Both the position numbers and the translations under genes were made by a program. A stretch of 64,000 nt of DNA from Chlorophyllum brunneum (lineage: Eukaryota; Basidiomycota; Agaricomycetes; Agaricales; Agaricaceae), in contig OY756143.1 of NCBI GenBank assembly GCA_963576785.1, positions 1,178,001 through 1,242,000 on the forward strand, written 5' to 3'. A model generated the notes under the pieces. The model did no database searches. It was not told the DNA's origin and saw only the letters and a program-made list of their open reading frames with translations. Shown piece after piece: positions 35,760-46,697 of this stretch; position 1 is the stretch's first letter; every line of letters begins with the position of its first letter.

Positions 35760-36846
35760 CCCACCCTCAGTGCGTTAGACAACCAGCCACCCGAAGTTCC
35801 ATCAGAATTAATCTTCCCCATATTTGATGCCTAGCTTTTTCTATACGTATTAGCGCAAATCCACCAACCAGTATCGTCGAGGTGTGTAAGCCTGACCTCG
35901 TGGACAGACTAAGATTAAAATTTCGTCATCGTTAAAATCAGGCTAGTGGCCCCGTGTGGGTAGAATTCCTGAATACTTCCACGGGTCAGGATGCAGGTAA
36001 GTAGACACCAAGCATTTATTTATCTTCGGACTAATTTCGGTTCTTAATTCTAGATGATCCGAAAGCTGGGACCTCAGAAGACGAAAGCCGGAAAATAATT
36101 CAATGTTCAGGTGTTCAAGTGCAATGAATAACGTAGGTAAACAAGTGCCACATATCAGGAACGTCGCGACACAAATGCATCGATCCTGGACGACTTGCTG
36201 TCCTCTCTCGTCTTTTGTCGTTTCGGTTGCGATACCTTATGCTTTGCTAGACGGTGACCAGTCCTTCTTTTCTCTCAGCTCCCGAGCACTTTAATCTGCT
36301 GCGCCATGTCTGGGTGTGTGTAACACTTCACCAACAAACAAATAAAATACCTGCTACTATATCATGACCTTGTTGATCCAAATCTGGCATGTACTGTATC
36401 GCTATATATGGTGAAGGGTCACTGTCTCTTTATTTCAATAAGTCATCAGCTTTCACTGGAGCAAATGTATATGACCCTGAATCTCCAGGCACAATCGAGT
36501 ACGTAATATATTTACTGAATGACGTTCCTCCGAAGTCTTGATACTGGATCGCCAGAGCAGCCATAGTGTCGGTTTCGGTGTTATCGCTTGGGACCACTTC
36601 GTAAGGAGAAATATACTCCATGAGGAGCTCAAGCTATTGTCATTAGCTTCATTCAGCTACCAGGTGTGATTGCTCTGAATAAAGTCAACTTACGACACCT
36701 ATGGAAGGATTCAACGGTATCATCTACTCAAATAAAGCCGCATGAGTTCCATAGCCGACAATTTGATCCTCTACAAGTGTCAGTGGCTACACCAGCCTCC
36801 TACGTATGGTATACGGATGGTAACACTCCAGTACCTTCCAACCATA
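35760..36846. other. Spacer between the two duplication arms; possible small minus-strand exon
   Basis: About 1.1 kb between the two methyltransferase stop codons. A minus-strand open stretch at 36430-36621 reads MEYISPYEVVPSDNTETDTM and then AALAIQYQDFGGTSFSKYIT, with an ordinary protein-like composition; a second stretch near 36740-36790 contains EDQIVGYGTHAALFE. These may be exons of an unrecognised small gene. No start could be fixed. Confidence 0.3.
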
Positions 36847-38394
36847 CTATCCCTGCTTATAATTTAGGGTGGCCTCAATAACGGTGTCATCGGCTCGCAT
36901 CCGATGGGATCTGGTGGATGAGAACCCAGCCGCCTCCAGCAACAGAATCAAATCCGCTTCAGTACGAGTCCAACCAGTACTCATGGCCATAATTTGCATA
37001 CTTGCTGCTCGAATGAATCGGTTGCTATTCGGGAGAAGCAAAGCTTCGCACAGGATGAGTTGTGGTCGAATCAAAGGATCTTCAGCAATATGCAAGGACA
37101 TGGCGGTCCGGACATGTTTCAAGATGTGCAATACCTCGTCATCTGACCAGTTGTGAAGAACGTGCCGAATGATGTAGGTTGCTCTCCCAGCCGGAAGAGA
37201 GGTTTCCTCGAAAGTTGTAGCCATGAAGTCCCCGGCTTGGAATGAGACGGAGAACGTCTCTGGCGCAGATAGCTCCTTCCACATCTAGTATGAGGCCGTT
37301 GAGCTACTTGTCTGGATACCTGTGACGAAGGTGTGATAGTGGGTTACCTTCTTTCCATTTTCTATAGTCTCGGCAGTGTCGAAGATAATGAACTGAAATG
37401 GATCTTGGGGCCGGTTTCTAAGGAGTATCATTTCCAAGGAACCAATGCCTCCTCCAACGTCCACGATAGGGGAAGCCAACGCCGACCAGTCGTAATCTAT
37501 CTCCGAAGGATTTCAATAGAGCGGAAGACACGTAAAGAAATCTTACCAAAAGCAGTGTTTTCGTTAGCCGTCCGGTGTAATTGCTGCATGGCACTTCCCA
37601 TCCTCTTCCCTCGCCAGGGCTCTTGTGCTAACCAGTCAAACACGGATTCCTTGAAATCAAACGCTAGATTTATAGCTGCAACTTCTTTTCCCTGGGAGCT
37701 CTTCGGGTAAGTGACCTTTGAAGCTGGCAACAGGTATGAAGAAGCCTTGAAGCCATCATCACACCTACCAGGCGACATGCGACAATTCCGTCAGTTTTCT
37801 TCGGGATATGACGAAGGGACTTACATGAAGCCGACTGCATCCTTGAGGGTAGTTGGATGGTCGGCTTTAAGTACGCTTGAAAAGACATTGTTGCGGTAGG
37901 CCAGTAAGCTCGAACCGGCATTGATTTCGTCGAAGTATCCGTGTTTTGTTATGCAGCTCAATGCGACCTCTATGCGGTTCGCGCTGAATTCGACGAGCAA
38001 ATGAACGGGGCGGCGCAGCACTTACTCAGGTATTTCGTTTTCACGCCGAGTGCGTCAGATATCTCTTGGACCGTCATCGTTCTTTCTCCCAGGAACTCGG
38101 CAACTCCGAGCTCTGTGACGAAACCAAGGGCAGAGCTTTCCTGACATGATTCTTGTGTCCTATGAACGGTAAGATCACGGCAACGGACGACGGGGGCTTA
38201 CCTGCGAGTAGGCTTGTATATTCCAGGGGGCCGAGTACAGTACGTAGAAGTTGGCCGCAGAGGTCTTCGATTTGATATTTGGTTTCATAGGTCTCAAAGC
38301 GGGTGAGTTGCAAGCTGTCTGAGATATCTGTAGGGGTGTATGATTTGACAAGCTCCAGCAATTGTTCCGCCAGGAGGATGGGGTTCGGATCCAT
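36847..38394 (-). CDS. SAM-dependent O-methyltransferase, second copy
   Basis: Close relative of the gene at 34224-35759, on the opposite strand. Reads MDPNPILLAEQLLELVKSYT, YQIEDLCGQLLRTVLGPLEY, VALSCITKHGYFDE, LLAYRNNVFSSVLKADHPTT, CDDGFKASSYLLPASKV and EPWRGKRMGSAMQQLHRTAN. The SAM motif is IVDVGGGIGSLEMILLRNRP. The catalytic segment reads IIRHVLHNWSDDEV: the histidine is kept but the following aspartate of LHDW is asparagine. The end is TRTEADLILLLEAAGFSSTR and MRADDTVIEATLNYKQG. Exon borders match the first copy. The gene appears intact. Copies differ at many positions, so they may have different substrates. Confidence 0.9.
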
Positions 38395-38711
38395 TGAAAA
38401 GGTAGGGTGTTGTATACTCCGCGTGCGTTTTGGTGGTAGCCCCGCTGATTACCTAGCGCCTAATGTAGGGGGAAAAAGCCAGATTGCGGACGATTGACCA
38501 TGACTATGTGGGTTGTTCAGGTACCCCTTGCCGTTTAAGGATATCATGTCGCTACTTCCATCAATTTGAGTAAAAATAAAAAAACTGGTACGATAGATAA
38601 ATACAGCATCGGAACAGAAACCACAGCCCTGAGTAGTCATGAGTGCTCACGAAACTGAATAAGGTGCGTATTTCCAGTACCTGCATCGTTTCGTTAGTTA
38701 GGGCTAAGTCA

Positions 38712-39580
38712 TCATTGGTCAACGAAAACGTACGCTGAGTGCCTCCTTGCAAGAACGTATGGAATGACTATCTTACGAAGAATCCATGGCATCGGAGGCC
38801 AAATATCTTTGAACTCCGGGGGTGTATGTCTGGGGCAACGAATAGGTCAGTAGGTAATTGAACCATGGAGGAGAGAAGACCAACGATCTCATGTACGGAA
38901 CAAGGACAAAGGGGTCGCCATGGGACTGAGCAAACTTGTCAAGTCGTTTGTTGAGTTCCCTGAGTTCAGCCTCGCCAAAGCCAGCTTCCTTCAGCTCTGA
39001 CGAGTTGATATGCTCAACCTCACTGTCCAGATGCTCAAACTAACTGAGGATTAGTACTGGCTCTACACACAGTGGCTTCAGTTTACCAATGGGTCTTTCA
39101 ACTTAACGAGATGCTCCTTAATGTCGTCGGGGCTAAACTTGGAGGGATCGGCCTTGGCTTCTAACAGAATGGCCTCGAAATCGGAGATGCCTTCGTGGAT
39201 GGCTTCGTGGGCCCCTTTCTCGGGACCAAAGTCCATCTTCTGGTTCAGGACTGGGAAAACAATTTCTTCCTGGAATCGAGGTGTGAGATGGGTCGCTTTT
39301 TTGCCGTTCAAACTTTACCTCGCTGTCGTGGTGTACGACGATTGAAGTGGCCCATGCTTGACAATAGCCCAAAAAATTGGGCACATCGTTGTGAATCGTG
39401 TCCTTTGACTCCTCGAGGTTTTTCAGAATAATGTTATAGCCAAGTTTGAACGTGTGGTGGGCTGTTACAGTCGTTAGAATAAGCGTCATGTCTACAGAGT
39501 TGCGGCGTACCTCGAACCATGTTGTAATGTAACTGCTCGAAAGGATCGGTTGGAAAAGGCATGTTTGTCACTGGGGACAT
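38712..39580 (-). CDS. Hemerythrin-like HHE domain protein
   Basis: Reads MSPVTNMPFPTDPFEQLHYN, then MVRAHHTFKLGYNIILKNLE, DVPNFLGYCQAWATSIVVHH, DSEEEIVFPVLNQKMDFGPE, AHEAIHEGISDFEAILLEAK and LFEHLDSEVEHINSSELKEA. The histidines and acids of a hemerythrin four-helix bundle (H in AHH, HHDSEEE, IHEGI, HLDSE) are in place, so it should bind a non-haem di-iron or other metal centre. The C-terminus RSHTPPEFKDIWPPMPWILR ends in VFVDQ. About four introns. The family is common in Agaricomycetes near oxygen-handling genes and is poorly characterised; an oxygen or nitric oxide sensing or iron-storing role is inference. The broken plus-strand copy at 33090-33826 is its duplicate. Confidence 0.85.
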
Positions 39581-40755
39581 GAACGTCCGTGTAAAGTGGA
39601 ATCACAGCCAGGGCTGAGTATAATAAGGGAGGGTCAGTCTCCAGTTTGAGGGTGTCACACCTGCGACATGTACGTAGACAGCATGAACTCTCATCAATGC
39701 ATCAAATTTGATCCTGAGATGGAAGCCCGGTCGCATCAGACTCTAAATACATACCCCCGACGTAGATATCCGGGGACCATGACGGAGTACTGAGTACTGA
39801 GCGTCAGCGCCAGATTGATCATCTGAAGCGACCGGGGGACTTGGACGGAAGATTTCCAAGTGGACGCCTGGCCCAGTTTTACGACTTTACTCGGACCGTT
39901 TGTGTAAGATGTGAAACGTAGGGAATGATAACAGATAATAAGTCGTGTATAGTGGCCCAAGCAACAATGTAGGGGTCATGGGATTGGGCCCAGAATAGAA
40001 CTGAAAGGGGAACACTGACATGTACTGACAAGTCACTGCGCATATCCGTTTTCGCGGTTCATTGTATAGCAGCTCGTTCTCTACGAGTCTCTTAAAGGGG
40101 AGGAATTGGTGGGTAGGGATTAAAAGGCAAAAGAAGGCAATGAGAGTGTATACACGAGAGTTCTCCTGCGCTTTTCCGTGACCATAGGCTGGATCCACAC
40201 CTTCCAACTGCTGGTTTTCATACAGCTTTACAAGTGACGTGATCCTGGTAAGGCCCCTTCTACCTACCGTTGATTCAGTCCCTGATTCGATGCACTCCAA
40301 AAAAAATAGGAATATGACGAAACGGGTCGAAGAACGTAGTCCATGCCACAGGTCTCGTCGGCATTGACGAGCACTTATCGCCAATCCAGGCGCATTCTTA
40401 TGGCTGGGGGCACCCAGAACCACTGCGTCAGATCCGATTAACCAGGTTCTATAAATTGTACAACGTTCCTATGTTTTATAGATTGATTCGGCGTGACGAT
40501 CCCTCTGGCACGCCTATCTTCTCCTCCATTGGCAGCGGTCATCGGCGTCCTTGAGTTTCAATGACATGAACTATCAGTAAACGCTTCGGCATGTGCCATT
40601 TTGTCTAGCCCCGACAGATTCCTTTCAGCTGCTGAATTTCAACAAGATGATGCTTGTCGAAAGTAGTCACGCTGTGTCAGGCGGCGAGTATTTGGACTTT
40701 TCGCTTTCCCATTTATATCCCCAACTCTCGCGGGTCCAGCCATCCTTCCCTAGTC
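39581..40755. other. Intergenic region between HHE gene and DUF6533-like gene
   Basis: About 1.2 kb. A minus-strand stretch of 178 codons (39887-40423) is open, but its content (many Phe/Leu/Pro/Tyr, no family resemblance) and lack of splice structure look accidental. The end holds a T/A-rich TTTATATCC element about 45 nt before the next start. No gene supported. Confidence 0.4.
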
Positions 40756-42029
40756 ATGTCTACCTCTGCCAATGGCCCCCCTCCCAGCACGTCACAAATA
40801 CCCTTACCTCCTGGGATGACTTTGGGACAATTCCAAGATCTTCAAGCGCATTTGGGTGGGTCACCTGCCTGGGGTCGACAAACCAGAAGAGCCGACTGAA
40901 TTTATGATAGTCAGAATTGCTATTACTGCTTCGGTTGCTTTCGGTGTCATAGTATGGGACTAGTGAGTCGCACCTTACGCTGCTTGCTGGGGACCAAGCT
41001 GACTCTCGTTCACTCCTAGCTTTGTGCAGCTGCCAAGTGAAATTGCTCTATACAGATCCAAAGACAAGAACGTATGGAAGGCTCCTGCAACATGGTGGTG
41101 GGTACCTTAGACATATCCAGGTGGACCAAAGGACCTTTTTTCTAAATATTTTCGTTACAAGGTTCATCGTTCTCCGCTACTCTGGAATCATCGCGTCACT
41201 ACCTTCGCTGTTCTTTACCGCTGCGCAGTCAGATTTTTGTCAAGTCACGATTTCTGCCAGTTCAGCAGGTGCTGTACTGACAGTCGCGTCTTCTGGGGCT
41301 ATATTCTGGTACCGAATTAGAGCATTGTGGGCTGGCTCGATAATCGTCGGCATAATTGCTGGCGTCTTCTACGTGATTATGCTTGTGTGTTGGGTACGTT
41401 ACAAAAACTCTGGAATTTCAGGAAATTGAATGATTATCTTGTAGATAATGGTTTCAACACAGTTCCGAGGTGACACAGGTCCTCATACTCCCTTTCTGTC
41501 CAACTGCCAGCTCCATCCAGTGGCCCCGTGGGCACCCATGAGCTATGCCTCATCCGTAGCCTTCGATACTTGTGTTCTTATCCTCACATTAGCCCGGTTC
41601 CGTGGCAATGTCAGTGCAACCAAATCGAAAGTCGGAAGACAAGTTTACAACGATAACCTTCTTTATTTCTTCCTCATGACCGCTGCCAACGTCGTCGTGC
41701 TTTCGATCCAGGCACAACGAGATCCCAGGTTTAATCTTATTAAACCTGCTGCGGTCCCCTTCTCCACCATAATGACCGTCTCGATGGGCACCCGCGTTTT
41801 CCTCAATCTCAGGTCATTCAACCAACGCCAGCAAAGTGTTATGAGCAACTCGCTCCCACTCTCCACACTCTCCACCGGTGCTCCATACACCACACCCTCT
41901 GACAGTCTATCATCGGGTTCTGGACGCCAACCTGTGGCTCTCAACGGCGAAGTGAAGCACTCTGGTTCTTCAATTCCGTACGATGAACTGTACAACGTGC
42001 AGAAGAAGATCCCAGTGATTCCGTCGTGA
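40756..42029 (+). CDS. DUF6533-like multi-helix membrane protein
   Basis: Starts MSTSANGPPPSTSQIPLPPG, then MTLGQFQDLQAHL. After an intron a helix IVRIAITASVAFGVIVWDYF leads to VQLPSEIALYRSKDKNVWKA, corresponding to the YDYLLTLxxEI..W segment of the DUF6533 family. Then RYSGIIASLPSLFFTAAQSD, ASSGAIFWYRIRALWAGSII, GIIAGVFYVIMLVCW, SYASSVAFDTCVLILTLARF and NLLYFFLMTAANVVVLSIQA. The C-terminal tail after MGTRVFLNLRSFNQRQQS is rich in serine and threonine. The family is uncharacterised and abundant in Agaricomycetes. Four or so introns; no broken exon seen. With the gene at 24066-26055, one such protein stands on each side of the synthetase/methyltransferase region, possibly by chance. Confidence 0.8.
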
Positions 42030-42340
42030 CCCACACCCTCTTGTATTTATATTCACTTTCTAAACACCTAAACGTTGGTTTTATTCTTCGAGTCTTGCAG
42101 AGGCTTACTTATTTAGCAACCTTGTAATCTGGCCAGCTTTCTGGGTTTCCTCGTTTACAGTTAAAAATAGCCCTGTCGAATCTAATATCTGGATGGTAAT
42201 TGATTGATGGAATTTGCCTCTGGTTCTTTTGATCGCCCTGAAGCTCCACTCAGAAAACAGACTTTTCAAGTCCGTGTTCGTAAAAGATATATTCTCAGGA
42301 TCATGCAAGGTAATTGAAGGGGGCACTGATATGAAGGGAT
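42030..42340. other. Gap between convergent genes, no gene seen
   Basis: About 310 bp between the DUF6533-like stop and the CWH43 stop. Mostly 3' untranslated sequence with AT-rich stretches. Reading frames here continue past the CWH43 stop but show no family resemblance. Confidence 0.5.
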
Positions 42341-45300
42341 TCAAACCGTTGCGTTCTGTGGCAGGAGATAGTATAGTGGCTGTTGAAGTGTTCGAATCAG
42401 CTTAGACGGTGGTGTTAGGGTTGGGTCTTACTGTGTTGAAGACATGATAAAAGTGTCCATCCACCCCGCCGTTGCCCGGGCCACCATAATATTCCATCGG
42501 GAACCACTATATACCAAGTGAGCGACACTTTCTGGTAGAGTTGATGAAAGCCTACGTACATGATCGACCGGTAGTTGTTCTTTCCGCGCTCGAGAGTACC
42601 TTGCTGGGATAGATTCATCCGACACTGATGTGCCATGGTGTGGAAGCACAAATTGACCAATTTGCATCTCTGTATCGGTGATGATACCTCGCGACACCCG
42701 CGCATACGAAGTTCGGTATAGCCCTCGGTAAAAGATGTACTCACACCTGGGTTAATACGGGTTACATCAGTTGACTAGGCTCCGGGCTTAATCTGTGATA
42801 CTCTTACCAACGATCAATGTCGTCTTGATCAATATCATGGACGCGACCGTCTGTGACCATAATTTCGTATGGATTCGCTAGTTAGGAAGTTAAGCTCTTG
42901 CATCTCGACCTCCGATAGGATCGGGCTGACTCACGTCGCTCGGCGTGAGGTTTTGTCACCACATATCCTAGGAAGATCACCGGCTTGGGATACGAGGTAG
43001 CCATGATGCGCGCCAATTCTGTGCTTTGGAGCTCGCGGTCGAGTGGGTCTTCCTCTACGAGAACATGCGAACAATGGAAGAAATGAGAGATGGGTGAACA
43101 TAAAGGTACCTTGTCCGTTGTGGGCAACAACAACTGTCACTTCGGTGCCATATACATCGAGGACGGCTTCGATCGCTGGTGCAAGTTCGCCGTGTGGTGA
43201 GGGAAGTAGATGGTGAGTGGAATTGACGATTGGGAACTGGTATTTTCATTAGGTTATCATTCAGCTTGGAAGGACTGTGTATACCACTTCCAAGACAGTG
43301 TACACTTACCTTGGACAACAGGACGCATCCCCAGGTATGTTGGTTCGGACCTGGCCCAATATCGATGTTCTGTTAGAACCATGTCAGCCCAAATTAAATA
43401 TCAAGAGCAGCAGAACGTACATAACCCATGTCCTCAGCAATCACTCTGGTTCTGGGAAGTATGAGCATCACCATTCCTGAAATGCATGAAATCACCACTA
43501 CAACACTTACAGGTCACGGTGACCAAAAGAAGTCCGCTGCGGCCCCAACCTCAGTCATCAGAAATGCCAGCCAACATTGCGTACACACGTACGTGTAAAT
43601 CAGTCTCAAGTAAACCCACAATATCCAACTGCATGTCCCGCACTAAGTTTCTGATTCCGCGCTGGCTATCGTGTCCTTCGTTGTCGAAGCCGAAGTGTAC
43701 TGTCCATATGCCAGCTTGTATGATCCTTGGTCCTGGTTTAAATGGACGTGGAGGCGATGATGGGAGCCTATACATGGTGACGACCCCAGACAAAACTGGT
43801 ATTACCGCAAGGAGAAGATAGATATATGACACATTTGCATGACGGAGATGCAGCAAGGGTTTTGAGGATTGGATCACAGGACGGCGATGCGATGCGAACA
43901 GGGGGAAGAAAAGCGCAACTTGAGCTAAAAGAACGCTGAAAATCGGCTAGTTATGATCCATTATGTGCATGAATATAGCACAACAGACTTACAGGTCAGT
44001 CCTTTCACGGAAATAGACACCACCGGGAACAAAAGCATAGGCAACTGTGAAGATACTAGCGAGAATCATTAAACAGTAAACAAGGAACGCGGTGCCGAGC
44101 ATTCTTCCCAGGTTGGAGTGTGTTTGATCATTGCTTCTTGTTGCAGCAACAACGCGTTCGAAGATAATAGGAATGATACACATCAGGAAAAAAGCCACCC
44201 CTAATCCGCCAGCATAGCCGAGCCAGTTTCTGTGCATGTACAAGATATAGGCTGACGTAGCACCAAAAGCATAGAAACTTGGATGGGAGATGATGGCATG
44301 GATATGATTCGGACTCGCTGCACCATCCCATCGGATTGAGTCTTGGTTACTTCTCCCCGCCTCCTTATCCGAAGACTGAGACCCAATGGCATTATTCATA
44401 GCCGACCCCAGGGAAGCGTACATGGCAAGTGTGAGACCAGCACATTGTGCGAGGATTGTCAAAGAGCTATGAACATGGGGTAGGGGTCCTCGAGGAATGC
44501 CGTTCTCATATCCCGTCCAGGACCAGGTAACCAACGTACTGGATTCGGCAAGTAGGTTATGGATACTGAAAACAAGACTGCCAAGTGCAAGTGCAGCAGG
44601 GAGCCAATGTCCTTGTCGTACATTGTGAGAGATTGGGCTCTTGGTATTCGGGGCCTCAGATCGTGTAGATAGCTCAACAAGGGCAAGAACAGCCATGATG
44701 AGACCTGTTTTGTTGTACCCTCCCGATTTGGCATTAATGAATGGCCATACTATAGCCACGATGATTAACGTAGAGTGACTTTCCGGTAATATTTAGACGC
44801 ACATGGGTTGTTTGTGTGATTGGCGTGTTTCAACAGGGACGTCATAACCCAGCCCAAACCAAACACTGCATGAATCAGCACGGGCCCCCCTCAAGAAACA
44901 AAGGACACACCCATCGCCTGGTAACCTCCATCAGTTTCAGACCATTTAACTGTTGTAGCTAGTGTCGCCAAAGCAACAACAGGTGCTACGATTGCTAACC
45001 TTGCTAGGGGTTTATCAAAAAGGTACGCCAACAAACCGAACAAGGACAAGCTCTGTAAGACAATTTGTCCCGTTCGACTCTTAGCAAAACTATGGATGGA
45101 CGAGTAGCCTAGGAGAAGGGGGGAGAGCACCGCGAGGAGAGTGAGTTCTTGCCCAGCTATTCCAAGCTCCCAGATAGAAAAGTAGAAGAGGGATGGGATG
45201 AGGGATGTGAACAAAGTCACAAAAACGTATGCTGGTAAGACAACATCGTCAATCCACAGAAGCTAGACCAAGCCACGGATTGGACGCACATAAATACACG

Positions 45301-46485
45301 TCAGAGGAGAAAGAAAGCAGTGTTCTGGGAACCAAAGCGGAGACCGCATCCCACAAGGGTGTCTCAGTGGCGTATTTGGGTTCAACTTCATTGCTGACGG
45401 TTGAGGCTTCCTTTGCATCCAGTCCCTCAAATTGTACAATAGATTTTGCATGTTCTCTGAATTCTTCCTGTCAGTGAAAGCTACGCAAGACGATGGAGAC
45501 GCTGGTACATTTCTGACGACTGTCGTAGGTGTACCGTTCCTACAGTGATCTAGACATGACATTAAGCCAGGGACCGACTGGAGTGGTAGGACTTGAAACA
45601 TACCTTCAAGTCAGCTTCCGCAAACTCTTGTTCGGATATGGCATCGTACAACACATCACAGAATATTAAACCCCATTCGAAGAAAGCATAACGCGTATAG
45701 GCTACATGATGCAATCAATTGCGGATAAATGGGAGTCAGATCAATCGAGGCTGACCTCCTGGAATACGATGAACCTTGTGTTGGATGAAAAAATATACAA
45801 GCGGTATGATAGCAAAGAAGAAACTGTTTTCCGGTCAGTAAATCGAGTCAGGGTTTGCAAAGAGCACTGACACGTAGGTGATCAAAGTTCTGTCGTTGCT
45901 GGTTTAGTGGATGACAAGGAGAGATTGAAGATTGAGCACACCGTCTTCGTCGAACACTCTGTCCCTTTGAGGACAAAACACCCCCAACCATCCAAGGAAG
46001 ATTACAGATTATGTACAAGATCATGAAGATATCATGGACATCATGGTCGTCACTCGACGTAATATACACCCAGCCACCACAGGAAAGCGTACGAATGATA
46101 CCAATGACAAAGAGAAAAGTCGGCCAGAAGGCCCTCTTGGTTTGTCGCGTCTGGAGGTAATATTGTAGATAGACGAGAGCAAACCGGGGTCCGGAAGTCA
46201 GGGCAATGAAAATTTGAAATATGTTGCGTTCCGGGTACCAATCGCCGATTCTGTGCGTATTTGAGTTAAAGGTAACGCAGAAACGTGAAGTTAAGCTCAC
46301 GTCGCAGATACGGAAGGGAACCACTCTTGAGGGTAGCCAGCTACGCCATTCTTCACGATCTTCTTATAGTGCAACAGAGACCCAATGAGTAGCGCTGAGC
46401 CGAAAGCAACATAGGCGAGAACAGTGTGGGTTCTAGCGACCGAGGCAGCATTGAGACTGAGTGGCCGGAGGGGAGCCTCAGCCAT
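42341..46485 (-). CDS. CWH43: CWH43, GPI-anchor lipid remodelling protein
   Basis: A long multi-exon gene of about 1,000 residues. Start [20 protein letters not shown] (an alternative ATG at 46494 adds MTT) and a first helix [21 protein letters not shown] Frag1/Sfk1-like N-terminal half follows: [40 protein letters not shown] and [20 protein letters not shown]. The multi-helix middle includes [20 protein letters not shown] and [19 protein letters not shown]. The C-terminal half is an endonuclease/exonuclease/phosphatase fold: [55 protein letters not shown] and [20 protein letters not shown]. It ends [20 protein letters not shown] and [12 protein letters not shown]. In yeast, Cwh43 is an ER-membrane enzyme that puts ceramide into GPI anchors. 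No broken exon seen. Confidence 0.93.
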
Positions 46486-46697
46486 GGTTGTCATATATGG
46501 AGACGCGTTGACGCGGCACCGCGAAGAACAGGTGGTCGTATATATGTGAGAATCTAAGTTGTTGCTGTGTCTTGATTTCGGCGGTTGATCGCAGCGAAGG
46601 ATTGTGCGGCACGTGACGGCGCCCCTAAACTCCGTTCATCGAGGTTGCAAAACCGGAGTGATGACGGGCGCGGGGCCCTTGCACTCGGCACCACAGT

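Larger units (their letters stand above)
36847..39580 (-). repeat. Inverted segmental duplication, right arm (HHE gene + OMT)
   Basis: Right arm of the head-to-head-facing pair. The intact hemerythrin-like gene is outermost and the second O-methyltransferase innermost, both on the minus strand, mirror image of 33090-35759. See the left arm for the comparison. Confidence 0.8.

Noticed and set aside
39887..40423. A 178-codon minus-strand gene
   Set aside because: No family resemblance or sensible start context; ordinary chance-length frame in a gene-free interval.
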